Source: Metabacillus halosaccharovorans
GTDB lineage: Bacteria > Bacillota > Bacilli > Bacillales > Bacillaceae
DNA: 64,000 nt
Assembly: GCF_002019635.1 (NCBI RefSeq)
Contig: NZ_KV917371.1
Span: 2,338,001 to 2,402,000 of the forward strand
Direction: 5' to 3'
Below the pieces are notes generated by a model. That model searched no databases, had not been told where the DNA came from, and was given only the letters and a program-made list of their open reading frames with translations. Shown here one piece after another: positions 18,734-28,491 of the stretch (position 1 is its first letter; the number at the start of each line of letters is the position of its first letter). Both the position numbers and the translations under genes were made by a program.

Positions 18734-20527
18734 GTGAAAAAGCGATCGCTATTTACGGAGTATTTTCTCCAACACAAATGGGAGTATATGCTGGGAGCAG
18801 TGTTATTAACAATTTCTCTGGCTCTTCAATTAATGGTTCCTTTGGTGTTAGAGGAGTTTACGAATGGAATTCAATATGCCACGATCACAGCAAGTGATCT
18901 GATGGAGTTAGCTGTTTACTTTATTTGGTTAGGTCTGGGAATTTTCGTTTTTCGTTCTTGCGGCCGCATTTATATTTTCCGTTTATCAAGAATGCTTGAA
19001 CGTGATTTGCGTACCCGGTTATTTCAACATTGGGAGAAGCTTCCTGCGGAATATTATCAAAATCAAAGAATCGGTAATCTGATGGCTCATGCTGTAAACG
19101 ATGTGAATGTGCTTCGTCAAATTGGGATGCAAGGTGTTTTTCAAATGATTGAAGCATTTATTTTAATAACGATTGGTATTTTCCTTATGGCAGGTACGAT
19201 TAATTTGTACCTTACTTTACTCGTCTTCATTCCATTGCCGGCCTTAACATACCTGGCCTACCGTTTCCGAATAAAAATTCGCATGCATTCAACGAAGGTG
19301 CAGGAAGCCATCGGTACGATAACAAGCCGTGTGCAAGAGTTTTGTACCGGAATAAGGGTCATTAAAACGTATGTTCAAGAGCAGGAAGAAATGAAAAAGT
19401 TTATGAAGGAAAATGATCAAAACATAAAGGCGAATCAACAACTGATCCGTGCAAATTCACTTTTCACTTCACTTAGTCAGGGAATTGTAGGACTTAGTTA
19501 CTTACTATCTATCGTGTTTGGCTCTATTTTGGTCATGCGGGGTACGATTACGCTTGGAGAATTTGTTGCATTTAATACATACCTGTCCCTGCTTATTTCA
19601 CCAATAGAAAACCTTGGAAAAGTGATCAATTTATTTCAACAAGGAAAAGCTGCTGATCAACGATTATCTGAAGTGCTTGCTACAGAGCCAGCCATTAAAG
19701 ATGAAAGAGATGTTATTCCTGTTATGGCTCTGAGTGGAGACATTGATATCAAAAATCTATCCTTTCAGTATCCAAACAGCCAACTAGAAGCTCTTCATAA
19801 TATTAATTTATCAATTAAAAAAGGAACAAGTTTAGGAATTGTTGGGAAAATTGGCAGTGGGAAATCGACCTTAGTCAATCTTCTATTACGACTATATAAT
19901 CCACCTAAAGGCACCATTTTTATTGATCAATACGATATACGAAAACTCCCACTTCATGTTTTAAGATCTTCAATAGGATACGTCCCGCAAACGAACTTTC
20001 TTTTTTCTTCTACTATTCAAGATAATATTGCCTTCGATCCAAAAGATTATCAAACGAAACATGTTTTTCGAGCAGCTCGGCAGGCTGAAGTTTATGCAGA
20101 TATTCAAGGGTTTACTGAAGGTTTTCAAACGGCATTAGGGGAAAGGGGACTTTCATTATCAGGTGGTCAAAGACAACGGGTTAGTATAGCTCGTGCATTA
20201 ATAAAAAATTCACCCATCTTAATATTTGATGATAGTTTAAGTGCTGTTGATGCAAAAACGGAGGAAAGGATTCTATACACTTTGAAAGCGGAAATGAAGG
20301 AGAAAACTTCGATCATGATCAGTCACCGTATTTCAACGATACAGCATGCCGATCAAATTATTGTAATGGATAAAGGGCAAATTGTTGAACAAGGTACACA
20401 TGAAACACTGCTTAGAAAAAATGGGATCTATAAAAATATGTATGTTCAGCAATCAAATGAAATGGTCATGGAAACCTCAAACGAAAGAACAATTCGTTTA
20501 AAGAAGTGGGGGAATGAACATCGCTAA
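18734..20527 (+). CDS. ABC exporter half, degenerate-site subunit (BmrC/YheI-like)
   Basis: This half-transporter of about 597 residues has an N-terminal six-helix ABC_membrane domain and a C-terminal ATPase with Walker A GKIGSGKST, Q-loop, canonical signature LSGGQRQRVS and Walker B LIFDDSLSAVD. The catalytic Glu after Walker B is Asp (FDD), as in the BmrC-type subunit of heterodimeric exporters, where one ATP site is non-catalytic. It overlaps the next gene by 14 bp. It probably expels lipophilic drugs or metabolites. Start is GTG 18734 after AAGGTGGGG; TTG 18731 is an alternative. Confidence 0.85.
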   Translation: MKKRSLFTEYFLQHKWEYMLGAVLLTISLALQLMVPLVLEEFTNGIQYATITASDLMELAVYFIWLGLGIFVFRSCGRIYIFRLSRMLERDLRTRLFQHWEKLPAEYYQNQRIGNLMAHAVNDVNVLRQIGMQGVFQMIEAFILITIGIFLMAGTINLYLTLLVFIPLPALTYLAYRFRIKIRMHSTKVQEAIGTITSRVQEFCTGIRVIKTYVQEQEEMKKFMKENDQNIKANQQLIRANSLFTSLSQGIVGLSYLLSIVFGSILVMRGTITLGEFVAFNTYLSLLISPIENLGKVINLFQQGKAADQRLSEVLATEPAIKDERDVIPVMALSGDIDIKNLSFQYPNSQLEALHNINLSIKKGTSLGIVGKIGSGKSTLVNLLLRLYNPPKGTIFIDQYDIRKLPLHVLRSSIGYVPQTNFLFSSTIQDNIAFDPKDYQTKHVFRAARQAEVYADIQGFTEGFQTALGERGLSLSGGQRQRVSIARALIKNSPILIFDDSLSAVDAKTEERILYTLKAEMKEKTSIMISHRISTIQHADQIIVMDKGQIVEQGTHETLLRKNGIYKNMYVQQSNEMVMETSNERTIRLKKWGNEHR

Positions 20528-22619
20528 TATGAGCGACCGTCAGTTATTAGGAAGAATGCTTGGTTTTGCAAAGCCATATTGGAAAAGAATTATCTTATCT
20601 ATTTTTATCACAGGGTTGATTGTCATTGCTAGCCTCGCCCAGCCTTATATTATTAAAGTAGCGATAGACACGTATATAAATGGAATCTACTCACCGATGG
20701 TTGTCGTAAGTCAGGATGAGGCAGATGATATGAAAAACAGGTTGAATCATCTTGATGTGAAGTTTCAGGAAACGGCTAGCTTAGAAGAAAAAGTATATAT
20801 TAGATTACCAGGTTCTAAAAATGAACAGGAGATCCAAGACTTAGAGAAGGCAGCAATTGTTTCAATTGAGAATACTCATTATCTGGTTCAAGGCTGGAAT
20901 GAAGGATTATCAAAGGCAGAGGAATATCAACTCCATTCATCGACTAATCAAATAGAAATTGATGGGGAGCTATTTCCGGTCAATCATTTGAGTCAGGCGG
21001 AAATGAATCAATTTCGAGACCAAGATTATACAGGCCTGCTAATATTGGGGGCGATTTATTTTATTCTCATCGCTAGTTCTGCTGTTCTTACCTTTTATCA
21101 GCAAAATACGCTGCAATATACTGGACAGTCAATTATATATGATATTAGAGAGACTATTTTTAAGCACCTTTCGAAAATGTCGATTTCTTTTTATGGAAAG
21201 CATCCAATCGGAAGATTAGTCACAAGAATTACCCATGATGTAGAGGCTCTCAATCAATTATATTCACAGGTTATTGTTAACTTAATTAAGGAAATTCTTA
21301 TTCTTTTAGGCATTATATTGATCATGTTACATCTGAGTGTAAAGCTTACATTAGTTAGTTTGATTGTCATACCGGCTGTTATGATTACAACCATTTATTT
21401 TAAAACGGTTATGAGAAAGGCACAGCGAAAAATACGCCTTATTTTATCAAAGCTTAATTCGTTTCTTGCTGAAAATTTATCAGGTATGAGTATTATCCAG
21501 CTATTTGTTCGAGAAGAAAAACAGCTTGAACAATTTAATGAGTTGAATGAACGTCATTATAAAGCTGGAATGCGACAGACGATTTTAAATTCGATTTTTA
21601 ATCCCTCCATTGGTTTTTTTGGTAATCTTTCTCTTGCATTACTTGTTTGGTTTGGAGGAAGAAATGTTTTGGAAGGTGCTATAACTTTTGGTATTGTGTA
21701 TGCCTTTACACATTATGTTAGGCAATTTTTCGAGCCGCTAAGGGCACTTGCTGATCAGTTCAACCAAATTCAGTCTGCACTAGCGTCAGCAGAACGTATT
21801 TTTGAAACCTTGGACACAAAGTCAACGATCCTTAATCCTCATAATCCGAAAAAACTAGGGAGCGATATTAAAGGAGAAATCCGCTTTGACCATGTATCTT
21901 TTGCTTATAAGAATGAGGAATGGGTGTTGAAAGATATTCATTTTCATATTCAACCTGGGGAGACGGTTGGAATTGTAGGGGAAACAGGTGCAGGAAAGAG
22001 CTCGATTATTCAGCTTATTAACCGTTTTTATGACATCCAAAAGGGAAAGATTTGCCTAGATGATGTGAATATAAAGGATGTTCAACTGTCAGAGCTGAGA
22101 AAACATATCGGGATTATTCAACAAGATAGCTTTGTTTTTTCCGGAACTGTTTTTGATAATATTCGATTAAATCAGCAGGATATTACGAATGAAGACATCA
22201 TTAAGATGGCGAAATCTGTCAACATTGACGCCTTTTTCCACACTTTACCAAACCAATATGAAACAGTGCTAGGTGAGCAAGGGACTGTATTATCTACAGG
22301 GCAAAATCAGCTATTATCATTTTTAAGAGCAATTATTGCCAATCCTAAAGTGTTAATCCTTGATGAAGCAACAGCAAATATTGATACAGAAACAGAAGCG
22401 GTTGTCCAAAAAACATTAAGAAAAATCTCTGAAAATCGCACCACGATCATCATTGCCCATCGGTTATCAACCATTCAGCATGCAGATAAAATTATCGTCT
22501 TAAATAAGGGGAAGATCGTGGAAATGGGGAATCATCAAGAGCTTCTAAAATCGAGGAATATGTATTATCAACTATGTAAGAGTCAGAGCAAAGCAAATCG
22601 TTCAAGAGTTCGGGTGTGA
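20514..22619 (+). CDS. ABC exporter half, catalytic-site subunit (BmrD/YheH-like)
   Basis: This 701-residue partner has an insertion of about 100 residues between the first two membrane helices (about 55-165, hydrophilic and acidic), probably extracellular as in BmrD/YheH. Its ATPase domain has Walker A GETGAGKSS, a diverged signature LSTGQNQLLS and Walker B LILDEATANID with the catalytic Glu. Degenerate signature here plus the missing Glu in the partner is the complementary pattern of a heterodimer with one working site. Translational coupling with the upstream gene is likely because the frames overlap. A shared terminator follows. Confidence 0.87.
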   Translation: MNIANMSDRQLLGRMLGFAKPYWKRIILSIFITGLIVIASLAQPYIIKVAIDTYINGIYSPMVVVSQDEADDMKNRLNHLDVKFQETASLEEKVYIRLPGSKNEQEIQDLEKAAIVSIENTHYLVQGWNEGLSKAEEYQLHSSTNQIEIDGELFPVNHLSQAEMNQFRDQDYTGLLILGAIYFILIASSAVLTFYQQNTLQYTGQSIIYDIRETIFKHLSKMSISFYGKHPIGRLVTRITHDVEALNQLYSQVIVNLIKEILILLGIILIMLHLSVKLTLVSLIVIPAVMITTIYFKTVMRKAQRKIRLILSKLNSFLAENLSGMSIIQLFVREEKQLEQFNELNERHYKAGMRQTILNSIFNPSIGFFGNLSLALLVWFGGRNVLEGAITFGIVYAFTHYVRQFFEPLRALADQFNQIQSALASAERIFETLDTKSTILNPHNPKKLGSDIKGEIRFDHVSFAYKNEEWVLKDIHFHIQPGETVGIVGETGAGKSSIIQLINRFYDIQKGKICLDDVNIKDVQLSELRKHIGIIQQDSFVFSGTVFDNIRLNQQDITNEDIIKMAKSVNIDAFFHTLPNQYETVLGEQGTVLSTGQNQLLSFLRAIIANPKVLILDEATANIDTETEAVVQKTLRKISENRTTIIIAHRLSTIQHADKIIVLNKGKIVEMGNHQELLKSRNMYYQLCKSQSKANRSRVRV

Positions 22620-22628
22620 AAAAATTTG

Positions 22629-22664
22629 AAGGTAGGGCTTGAAGGATGAAGCTCTACCTTTTGT
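22629..22664. terminator. Bidirectional terminator between convergent genes
   Basis: AAGGTAGGGCTT (22629-22640) pairs with AAGCTCTACCTT (22649-22660), followed on the plus strand by TTGTTT. It serves the exporter operon and partly overlaps the end of the AraC gene on the other strand. Confidence 0.75.
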
Positions 22665-23535
22665 TTGGATGATTAGAAAGCTCTCCGCTAATCTGTTTGT
22701 GATCTTCACAATATTGAGATGGGGAAACCCCAATAATTCGTTTAAAGGTTCTGCTAAAATATAATTCATCACCATACCCAACGGTCTGGCTTACTTCTTT
22801 TATTTTTACATCAGATAAGACAAGTAGTTCTTTTGCACGGTCGATACGTAGATGTGTTAAATAATCGATCGGACTTAAGCCGATATATTTTTTGAAAAGT
22901 CTGGAATAATGGCTGGTACTCAATCCGGCAATTTGAGATAGTTCAGACAGGGTGATTGTATTTTTATAATGATTAATCATGTACTCAATTGTTCCTTCAA
23001 TCGCTTTTTTGCTATCACCGCTTATCATTTGAGAGTTGAAATCTTCCACAAAGGTTAATAACAGCTCCCCAAAAACAATTCTTTTCTGCATATTAACGGT
23101 GGTCCCTTGTCTTTTTGCTAATGAGCTTAGCTGCTCAAGTAAAACCGTTACGGCGGAATGATTGCTAATTGTATAAACTCCTTTAAGCGGAAAAGGTACA
23201 TCCTGTGAATGTTTAAATTGCCATACATCTTTATCCTCAAAAGCCATTGCATATGAAAAACGAACATAATAAAATTCCAATGGATTCGTACGGTATGACT
23301 TCTTATCACATACCATTTGAGGAGTGAAAATAACGAGTCTGCCTGGCTGTAATTTATGCTTCTTCCCGTTAATGACGACTTCTCCCCTTCCTTTTGTTAC
23401 ATACCAAAGGGAGTAATAACGCGGCCTTTTATTTTTTCGGACCCAATCAGGTGGACATGTTTTATGTCCGGCTAATAATATAGAAAAAATTAGCTTATTT
23501 AATGAAGATGAAAGGTTTCTCATGCTGTGACACAA
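22654..23535 (-). CDS. AraC/XylS family transcriptional regulator
   Basis: This cytoplasmic regulator has an N-terminal cupin-like sensor domain (YYSLWYVTKGRGEVVINGK, RLVIFTPQM) and two C-terminal helix-turn-helix motifs (ITLSELSQIAGLSTSHYSRLFK and IKEVSQTVGYGDELYFSRTF). It is divergent from yesT with a 233 bp gap, so it probably controls yesT and the following hydrolase in response to a pectin-derived sugar. I favour TTG 23535 (after AAAGGGG, 8 bp spacing), giving 293 residues. The in-frame start at 23586 lacks a ribosome site. Confidence 0.85.
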   Translation of the reverse strand: MCHSMRNLSSSLNKLIFSILLAGHKTCPPDWVRKNKRPRYYSLWYVTKGRGEVVINGKKHKLQPGRLVIFTPQMVCDKKSYRTNPLEFYYVRFSYAMAFEDKDVWQFKHSQDVPFPLKGVYTISNHSAVTVLLEQLSSLAKRQGTTVNMQKRIVFGELLLTFVEDFNSQMISGDSKKAIEGTIEYMINHYKNTITLSELSQIAGLSTSHYSRLFKKYIGLSPIDYLTHLRIDRAKELLVLSDVKIKEVSQTVGYGDELYFSRTFKRIIGVSPSQYCEDHKQISGELSNHPNKR

Positions 23536-23768
23536 ATGACAATCCCCTTTCCAAATTACTGCATTTATCATACTATCCATACGCAAAATCCATGAAAATA
23601 GAACAAATCTTATACCTGATACATAGAATCCTAATCATACTCTTAAGATCACATAGTAATCATTAAAACATATGATTGTTTCATCTCTAAAGAGAGGTTA
23701 GACATCATCATACATATGAATGAAAATGGAAATAGGAAAATCTATATCAGAAGCTGGGGGATAAGAGA

Positions 23769-24455
23769 ATGTCTCAAAACAAAAATCCAACCATTTTTAT
23801 AGCAGGTGATTCTACTGCTTCTTCATACCCAATAGAAAGAGCTCCACAAGCAGGGTGGGGGCAGGTATTACACCAATTCTTTACTGATGATATAACCATT
23901 GCAAATGAAGCCGCATCAGGAAGAAGCTCAAAAAGCTTTATTTTAGAAAAAAGACTAACGAAAATTAATGAACATATCAAGGAAAACGATTACCTATTTA
24001 TTCAATTTGGGCATAATGATTCTAAAACAGATGAAAGATTTACAGATCCATTTACAGATTTTAAACATTATTTGAAACAGTATATTCATGTAGCCAAAAA
24101 GCATAAAGCAACACCTATTTTACTAACACCTGTGCAAAGAAGAAGCTTTGATGAGTATGGAAATGTAAATGAAACACATGGCAATTATCCGGAAGCAATC
24201 CTTCAACTAGGAAAGGAAGAAAACGTTCCAGTAATCGATTTAGGAAAGAGAAGCAAAGTATATTTTGAAAACATAGGTACTGATAACACCAAAAAAATCT
24301 TTCTTTGGCTTGATCCAGGTGAACATTCTAATTACCCGAATGGACTACAAGATAACACTCATTTTTCTGAAAACGGAGCCCTTGAGGTTGCAAGATTAAT
24401 AGTTGGAGGAATTCGAGATTTAGATTTACCAATTGAAAAATATCTTATATATTGA
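23769..24455 (+). CDS. yesT: Rhamnogalacturonan acetylesterase (SGNH hydrolase)
   Basis: This 228-residue SGNH/GDSL esterase has no signal peptide. Its blocks are GDST with nucleophile Ser15, the oxyanion Gly in EAASGRSSKSF, FGHND, and the C-terminal Asp195-x2-His198 (DNTHF). Length and motifs match B. subtilis YesT (about 232 residues), which removes acetyl groups from rhamnogalacturonan fragments. It acts in the cytoplasm on imported oligosaccharides. It is divergent from an AraC regulator and followed by a dispersed repeat and a second esterase. Confidence 0.88.
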   Translation: MSQNKNPTIFIAGDSTASSYPIERAPQAGWGQVLHQFFTDDITIANEAASGRSSKSFILEKRLTKINEHIKENDYLFIQFGHNDSKTDERFTDPFTDFKHYLKQYIHVAKKHKATPILLTPVQRRSFDEYGNVNETHGNYPEAILQLGKEENVPVIDLGKRSKVYFENIGTDNTKKIFLWLDPGEHSNYPNGLQDNTHFSENGALEVARLIVGGIRDLDLPIEKYLIY

Positions 24456-24504
24456 AGTAATTTTACTAATAGATTGTAGGTTATGAATTTTTTCAAAAAA
24501 GCTA

Positions 24505-24629
24505 CAGTGGAATGGAGCGGAAGACACTCGGCTCCTGCGGGAGAAGAGGAATGGCGAGACCTCACAGGCGAAACCGAGGAGGCTTGACTTCCTCCCCGGC
24601 GAATCTTGTGTCTGGAGCGCAATGGAACG
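24505..24629 (+). repeat. Dispersed repeat, copy A
   Basis: This GC-richer segment starts CAGTGGAATGGAGCGGAAG and ends GCGCAATGGAACG. It aligns along its whole length, in opposite orientation, with 28492-28619. Shared blocks include GCGGAAGACACTCG, CTCCTGCGGGA and CTTCCTCCCCG. I recall this as a common intergenic repeat of Bacillaceae. It separates yesT from the next hydrolase; open frames on either strand here are not genes. Confidence 0.85.
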
Positions 24630-24660
24630 AACTAGTTTAGAAAAAGGAGGAGAGTTCACT

Positions 24661-25686
24661 TTGTTAAATCCCGATGACTTTCTTGAAAATTTATATAATG
24701 ACACTGTTCCAAAAGCAAAAGTTTATGACCAACAATGGCAAGAACAAACAAAATCTAAATTTGAACAATTGATTGGTCGTTTTCCATACCCAGAAGAAAC
24801 TTCATTGAATCCTAAACTTATAGAAAAAACGGAAAAAGATGAATATTGGCGTTTAAAAATAGAAATAACAACTATCGGCCAGCTACGGTGTCCCACTTAT
24901 GTCCTTCTCCCGAAGAAAGAAACAAACACAAAAGTCCCTGCCATACTTGCTCTTCATGGTCATGGCTATGGAAATAAAGAAATGGTTGGGTTAAATCATA
25001 ATGGAACTGAAATTGAAGGAGAGCCGGGCATTCATACGAATTGTGCAATAGAACTTGTACAAAAAGGGATGGTTGTTGTTGTACCAGAGTTAATTGGGTT
25101 TGGTGAACGAAAGCTGGCAAAAGATGCTGAATCTAGCGAGCCTAGTAGTAGTTCATGCTTTTCAATTGCAAGTCAATTGCTATTAATGGGGAAAACGATA
25201 GCCGGATTGAGGGTGTTTGAATGTAGAAGAGTCATAGATTACATACAAACGATTGATATGGTTGATCAAGACAGAATTGGTTGTTTTGGTTTTTCTGGCG
25301 GAGGTCTTGTAGCAGCCTTTACCTCAATCGTCGATGAACGGATAAAAGCCACTGTTCTTTCCGGCTATACCAATACATTTAAAGGCAGCATCATGGATCG
25401 AAATCACTGCCTTGATAATTATATTCCAGGAATTTTACAACTAGGTGAAATGCCTGAGTTGTTGGGGTTACTTACACCAAGACCTTTGTTTATTGAGTCA
25501 GGAAAAAATGATACAGTATTTCCAATTAATCATGCAAAAGAAGCGTTAGAAACCATTAATGAAATTTACAGAAGGTTTAATGCGGAAAATCAGATAGATC
25601 AACACTTTTTTGATGGAAAGCACGAAATATGTGGTGACAAGTCCTATAACTGGCTTTTAAAAAACTTGGCAGGATCTAATGAATAG
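24661..25686 (+). CDS. Alpha/beta hydrolase, acetylesterase-like (Abhydrolase_7/dienelactone hydrolase type)
   Basis: This serine hydrolase of about 341 residues has the oxyanion segment ALHGHGYGNKE, the nucleophile elbow GFSGGG, an acid region (ESGKNDTVFPI) and a catalytic His near DGKHEICG. There is no signal peptide. The fold resembles cytoplasmic acetyl-xylan esterase-like enzymes found in plant-polysaccharide loci. With YesT next door it may deacetylate pectin fragments; the substrate is not shown by sequence. I choose TTG 24661 after AAAGGAGGAG. The in-frame ATG at 24622 lies inside the dispersed repeat. Confidence 0.75.
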   Translation: MLNPDDFLENLYNDTVPKAKVYDQQWQEQTKSKFEQLIGRFPYPEETSLNPKLIEKTEKDEYWRLKIEITTIGQLRCPTYVLLPKKETNTKVPAILALHGHGYGNKEMVGLNHNGTEIEGEPGIHTNCAIELVQKGMVVVVPELIGFGERKLAKDAESSEPSSSSCFSIASQLLLMGKTIAGLRVFECRRVIDYIQTIDMVDQDRIGCFGFSGGGLVAAFTSIVDERIKATVLSGYTNTFKGSIMDRNHCLDNYIPGILQLGEMPELLGLLTPRPLFIESGKNDTVFPINHAKEALETINEIYRRFNAENQIDQHFFDGKHEICGDKSYNWLLKNLAGSNE

Positions 25687-25726
25687 AAGTGATTCCACAA
25701 CATTTTATATGAAGATAGTAAAGAAG

Positions 25727-25766
25727 GTAAAAAGGGCATCCTATCTAGACCGGCTCTTTTTACTTT
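25727..25766 (+). terminator. Terminator after the hydrolase gene
   Basis: GTAAAAAG (25727-25734) pairs with CTTTTTAC (25756-25763), with a partly paired GC-rich inner region. The stem itself provides the U-run. Confidence 0.55.
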
Positions 25767-25914
25767 GTAATCTGTCGATTTTTTTTTATATAATCATTAC
25801 GTTATGTCATGTTCACTAGATCACTTTATTATATGGAACCCTATTTTCATACATTAATTTGATCTAACTGTTTTGATGATTATAGCGATAATGTTAAAAA
25901 TAAAGTAGGTTTTA

Positions 25915-25928
25915 TGTAAGCGTTATCA
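25915..25928 (+). promoter_or_regulatory. Perfect cre site upstream of the yesS-like gene
   Basis: TGTAAGCGTTATCA matches every position of the CcpA consensus TGWAANCGNTNWCA. It precedes a short open frame and the YesS-type regulator gene, so glucose would shut down the regulator and with it the pectin genes. Confidence 0.8.
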
Positions 25929-25959
25929 AAAGAAAGATCAATAAAGGAGGTATTTAATT

Positions 25960-26031
25960 GTGAAAATGGCAGTATATGTGAGTAACAGCATATTGACATT
26001 AAAAATAGTGGAATCATATAATGATAACTAA
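25960..26031 (+). CDS. Possible 23-residue leader peptide upstream of yesS
   Basis: GTG at 25960 follows AAAGGAGG with 9 bp spacing, the strongest ribosome site in this region. It opens a frame reading MKMAVYVSNSILTLKIVESYNDN and then a stop, about 30 bp before the regulator start. I do not recognise the peptide. It may be a translated leader controlling the regulator gene, a small protein, or chance. Lack of detectable family resemblance keeps confidence low. Confidence 0.35.
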   Translation: MKMAVYVSNSILTLKIVESYNDN

Positions 26032-26061
26032 TGTAAGCGTTTTATCGGTAGGGAAGAGGTG

Positions 26062-28350
26062 ATGATGTTGAAACAAAAACCAAAATATTTTTATCGCATT
26101 TTTTTACCTTTTGTTTTAGCAGGTACTCTTGTTGTGATCTTATTTAATGGCTTTGCGTATTTTTTTACCAAGGCTTCATTTGAAGAGAAGATTATTTTGG
26201 AGAAGCAGGAAAATGTTGTTCAAATCATGAATACGCTCGAACAGAAAATGCAAACATTAGATTATTCACTTAATTCCTATGTTCATGATTCCTCATTTAA
26301 GCAATATATTAAAGAACCTTTAACCGTAAAGAATTTTGATATTTATCAAGCAATTGATAAACAATTAAACTACATTTCTTCATTCGGACCAAGTCAAACA
26401 ACCATAGAATTAGTAAGCTTACAAGGAAACTGGAAGATAAATCAATACGGATTAAAAGCAGTTACTAAAACAGAAATGGATTACATTGTATCAAATTATA
26501 TGTCACTTCCACACCCCTCTACATGGTTGAAGGAAGAAAATGTGGAAAATGAGATTAAGCTTATCAAACAAACCCCCTATTATCAGTCAACAAAAAACGG
26601 CGTTCTCATAGTACATATCCCATTAAAGTCATTATCAAGTCTAATCTATAATCAGGCTGAATCAAATCCTGTCTATATTTATAATCAAGATGGAATATTA
26701 ATCTATCAAAATGATGCAGAACCACAGGAAAAAGAAATTAAGCATAATATTATTTCTGACTTAGTAAATCACCACCAAGGACAAGCTGGGATCTATCCAG
26801 TTGATACACAACAAAAAGACCAATATAAATTGGTTTATTCAAAATCAGGATACAATGGATGGTTATATGTTACAAAAATAAAAGATTCAGAGTTTACTGA
26901 GGCAATGAAACCAACCATTATTGGAACTATTTTGATGAGTGTTTTTATGCTATCAGTGACAATAATTATAGGTTATGTTAGCTCCGACTACTTTTCTAAA
27001 CCAATTCGTGAACTGCAGAAATTCATCCCTAAAATGCAAAAAAATGATTATAAAGATGAATTTGAGCTTATCGGAAGTTCGATTCGTGAAGTTATAAATA
27101 AAAATCAGTCCCTTGAAAATGTAATTACAAGCCAGCATGAACAATTAAAAACATTATTTATGTTGAATCTTTTTCACGGACGTATGAATGAGCAGGAAAT
27201 TCAAGAGCAACTGCAGGATTTTAAGTTCCAACAAAAGTGGAAAAGTTTGTATGTTCTTGCTATTCAATTTGATCATCTTGAAAACAATAATTATTCAAGA
27301 AAGGACAAAGACGTCCTCTTATTTTCAATCAATCAGCTCGTTTCTGACATTATTAGTAAGGATGAGCAGTTATCACCGGCTGTTATTGATTCAAGAACGC
27401 AAGCAACCATTTTACTTTGCCAAAACGAGGATACTGATCAGCATATATTAGTCATAAACAATTATATGGAAAGAATTCAAAAAGTGGTGAAAGAGATTTT
27501 TAATTTGACAGTTAGTGTAGGTATAAGTAGCCCATTTAAAGATTTAGGAGACAGTAAACTTGCACTTCAACAAGGAATTGAAGCCCTTAAGTACCGCTTA
27601 AAGGTAGGAAAAGAATCGATTATTTTTTATGAAAGTGTTTCAGCTATTTTTAATAGCAATGAAATTAAGACATATTTTCCGAAAATTCTTGAAAATCAGT
27701 TGTTCGATTCAATTAAATTAGGAGAAAACAAAAAAGCAAAAGAAACGCTACATCAACTGCTTGCAGATTTGTTTAAAAATAATCATAATCCTCATGAACT
27801 TGAAGTTAATATTATGCGGTTTATCAATGATTTAGTTAGTTTTATGCACGTGTTGGGTATGAACACTTTAATTATTGAGGATCATAAAACATTGTATAAT
27901 GCCATTTCAGAAATGAAAACTTCCGAAGAAATTGAAATGTTTGTAAAACATAAAATCGTATATCCTATGATCAATGCGATTACTGAACGTACTGATTATC
28001 AATATAAAACGATCTCAGATAAAATTGTTCATATTATTCAAAATGAATTTGATACAGAACTTTCTTTAGAAAATATAGCAGCCCGTCTTCATTATAATAA
28101 AAATTATTTAAGTAGTATTTTTAAGAAGGAGTTCAATCAATCGTTTAGTGAATATCTTGCATTGTATCGATATGATATGGCGAAGAAATGGCTGAAAGAA
28201 ACAGATATGTCAGTAAAGAAAATCTCGGAAAAGCTGCAATATAATAATTCTCAAAATTTTATCCGTTCCTTCCGTAAATATGAAGGAATAACACCGGGGA
28301 AATATAGGGAATTGCATTGTGGTGAGACATTGGTTTATAAGAAAAGTTGA
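26062..28350 (+). CDS. yesS: Membrane-bound AraC-type regulator, YesS-like
   Basis: This regulator of about 762 residues has a transmembrane helix at about 13-35, a large extracellular sensor (about 36-290), a second helix (about 293-315), a HAMP-like linker, a cytoplasmic helical region and a C-terminal AraC pair of helix-turn-helix motifs (LSLENIAARLHYNKNYLSSIFK and VKKISEKLQYNNSQNFIRSF). Length and architecture match B. subtilis YesS (761 residues), the activator of rhamnogalacturonan genes. There is no kinase or receiver domain, so signal passes directly through the membrane to DNA binding. ATGs at 26062 and 26065 are both usable after AGAGGTG. Confidence 0.88.
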   Translation: MMLKQKPKYFYRIFLPFVLAGTLVVILFNGFAYFFTKASFEEKIILEKQENVVQIMNTLEQKMQTLDYSLNSYVHDSSFKQYIKEPLTVKNFDIYQAIDKQLNYISSFGPSQTTIELVSLQGNWKINQYGLKAVTKTEMDYIVSNYMSLPHPSTWLKEENVENEIKLIKQTPYYQSTKNGVLIVHIPLKSLSSLIYNQAESNPVYIYNQDGILIYQNDAEPQEKEIKHNIISDLVNHHQGQAGIYPVDTQQKDQYKLVYSKSGYNGWLYVTKIKDSEFTEAMKPTIIGTILMSVFMLSVTIIIGYVSSDYFSKPIRELQKFIPKMQKNDYKDEFELIGSSIREVINKNQSLENVITSQHEQLKTLFMLNLFHGRMNEQEIQEQLQDFKFQQKWKSLYVLAIQFDHLENNNYSRKDKDVLLFSINQLVSDIISKDEQLSPAVIDSRTQATILLCQNEDTDQHILVINNYMERIQKVVKEIFNLTVSVGISSPFKDLGDSKLALQQGIEALKYRLKVGKESIIFYESVSAIFNSNEIKTYFPKILENQLFDSIKLGENKKAKETLHQLLADLFKNNHNPHELEVNIMRFINDLVSFMHVLGMNTLIIEDHKTLYNAISEMKTSEEIEMFVKHKIVYPMINAITERTDYQYKTISDKIVHIIQNEFDTELSLENIAARLHYNKNYLSSIFKKEFNQSFSEYLALYRYDMAKKWLKETDMSVKKISEKLQYNNSQNFIRSFRKYEGITPGKYRELHCGETLVYKKS

Positions 28351-28390
28351 TGAAAGTTTCTTTTTGTTTCAAAATAATAGAGTGTATAAG

Positions 28391-28443
28391 AAACATCCCC
28401 TTTATACAATTTGTAATTTGAACATTGTAGGGGATGTTTTTAC
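28391..28443 (+). terminator. Terminator after the yesS-like gene
   Basis: AAACATCCCC (28391-28400) pairs with GGGGATGTTT (28430-28439), followed by TTTTA. An inner ACAAT/ATTGT pair extends the stem. Confidence 0.8.
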
Positions 28444-28491
28444 TATGTAAAGCGCTCCGTTATATTCTATAGTAAAGCCTTTAGAACAGGC

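Noticed and set aside
24359-24704. Two minus-strand open frames near yesT
   Set aside because: They cover dispersed repeat copy A and its flanks; cysteine- and serine-rich translations without domains.
26032-26045. Second cre-like site (TGTAAGCGTTTTAT) before the yesS-like gene
   Set aside because: Two mismatches at the conserved end and it sits almost on the ribosome site; the perfect site at 25915 explains the region better.
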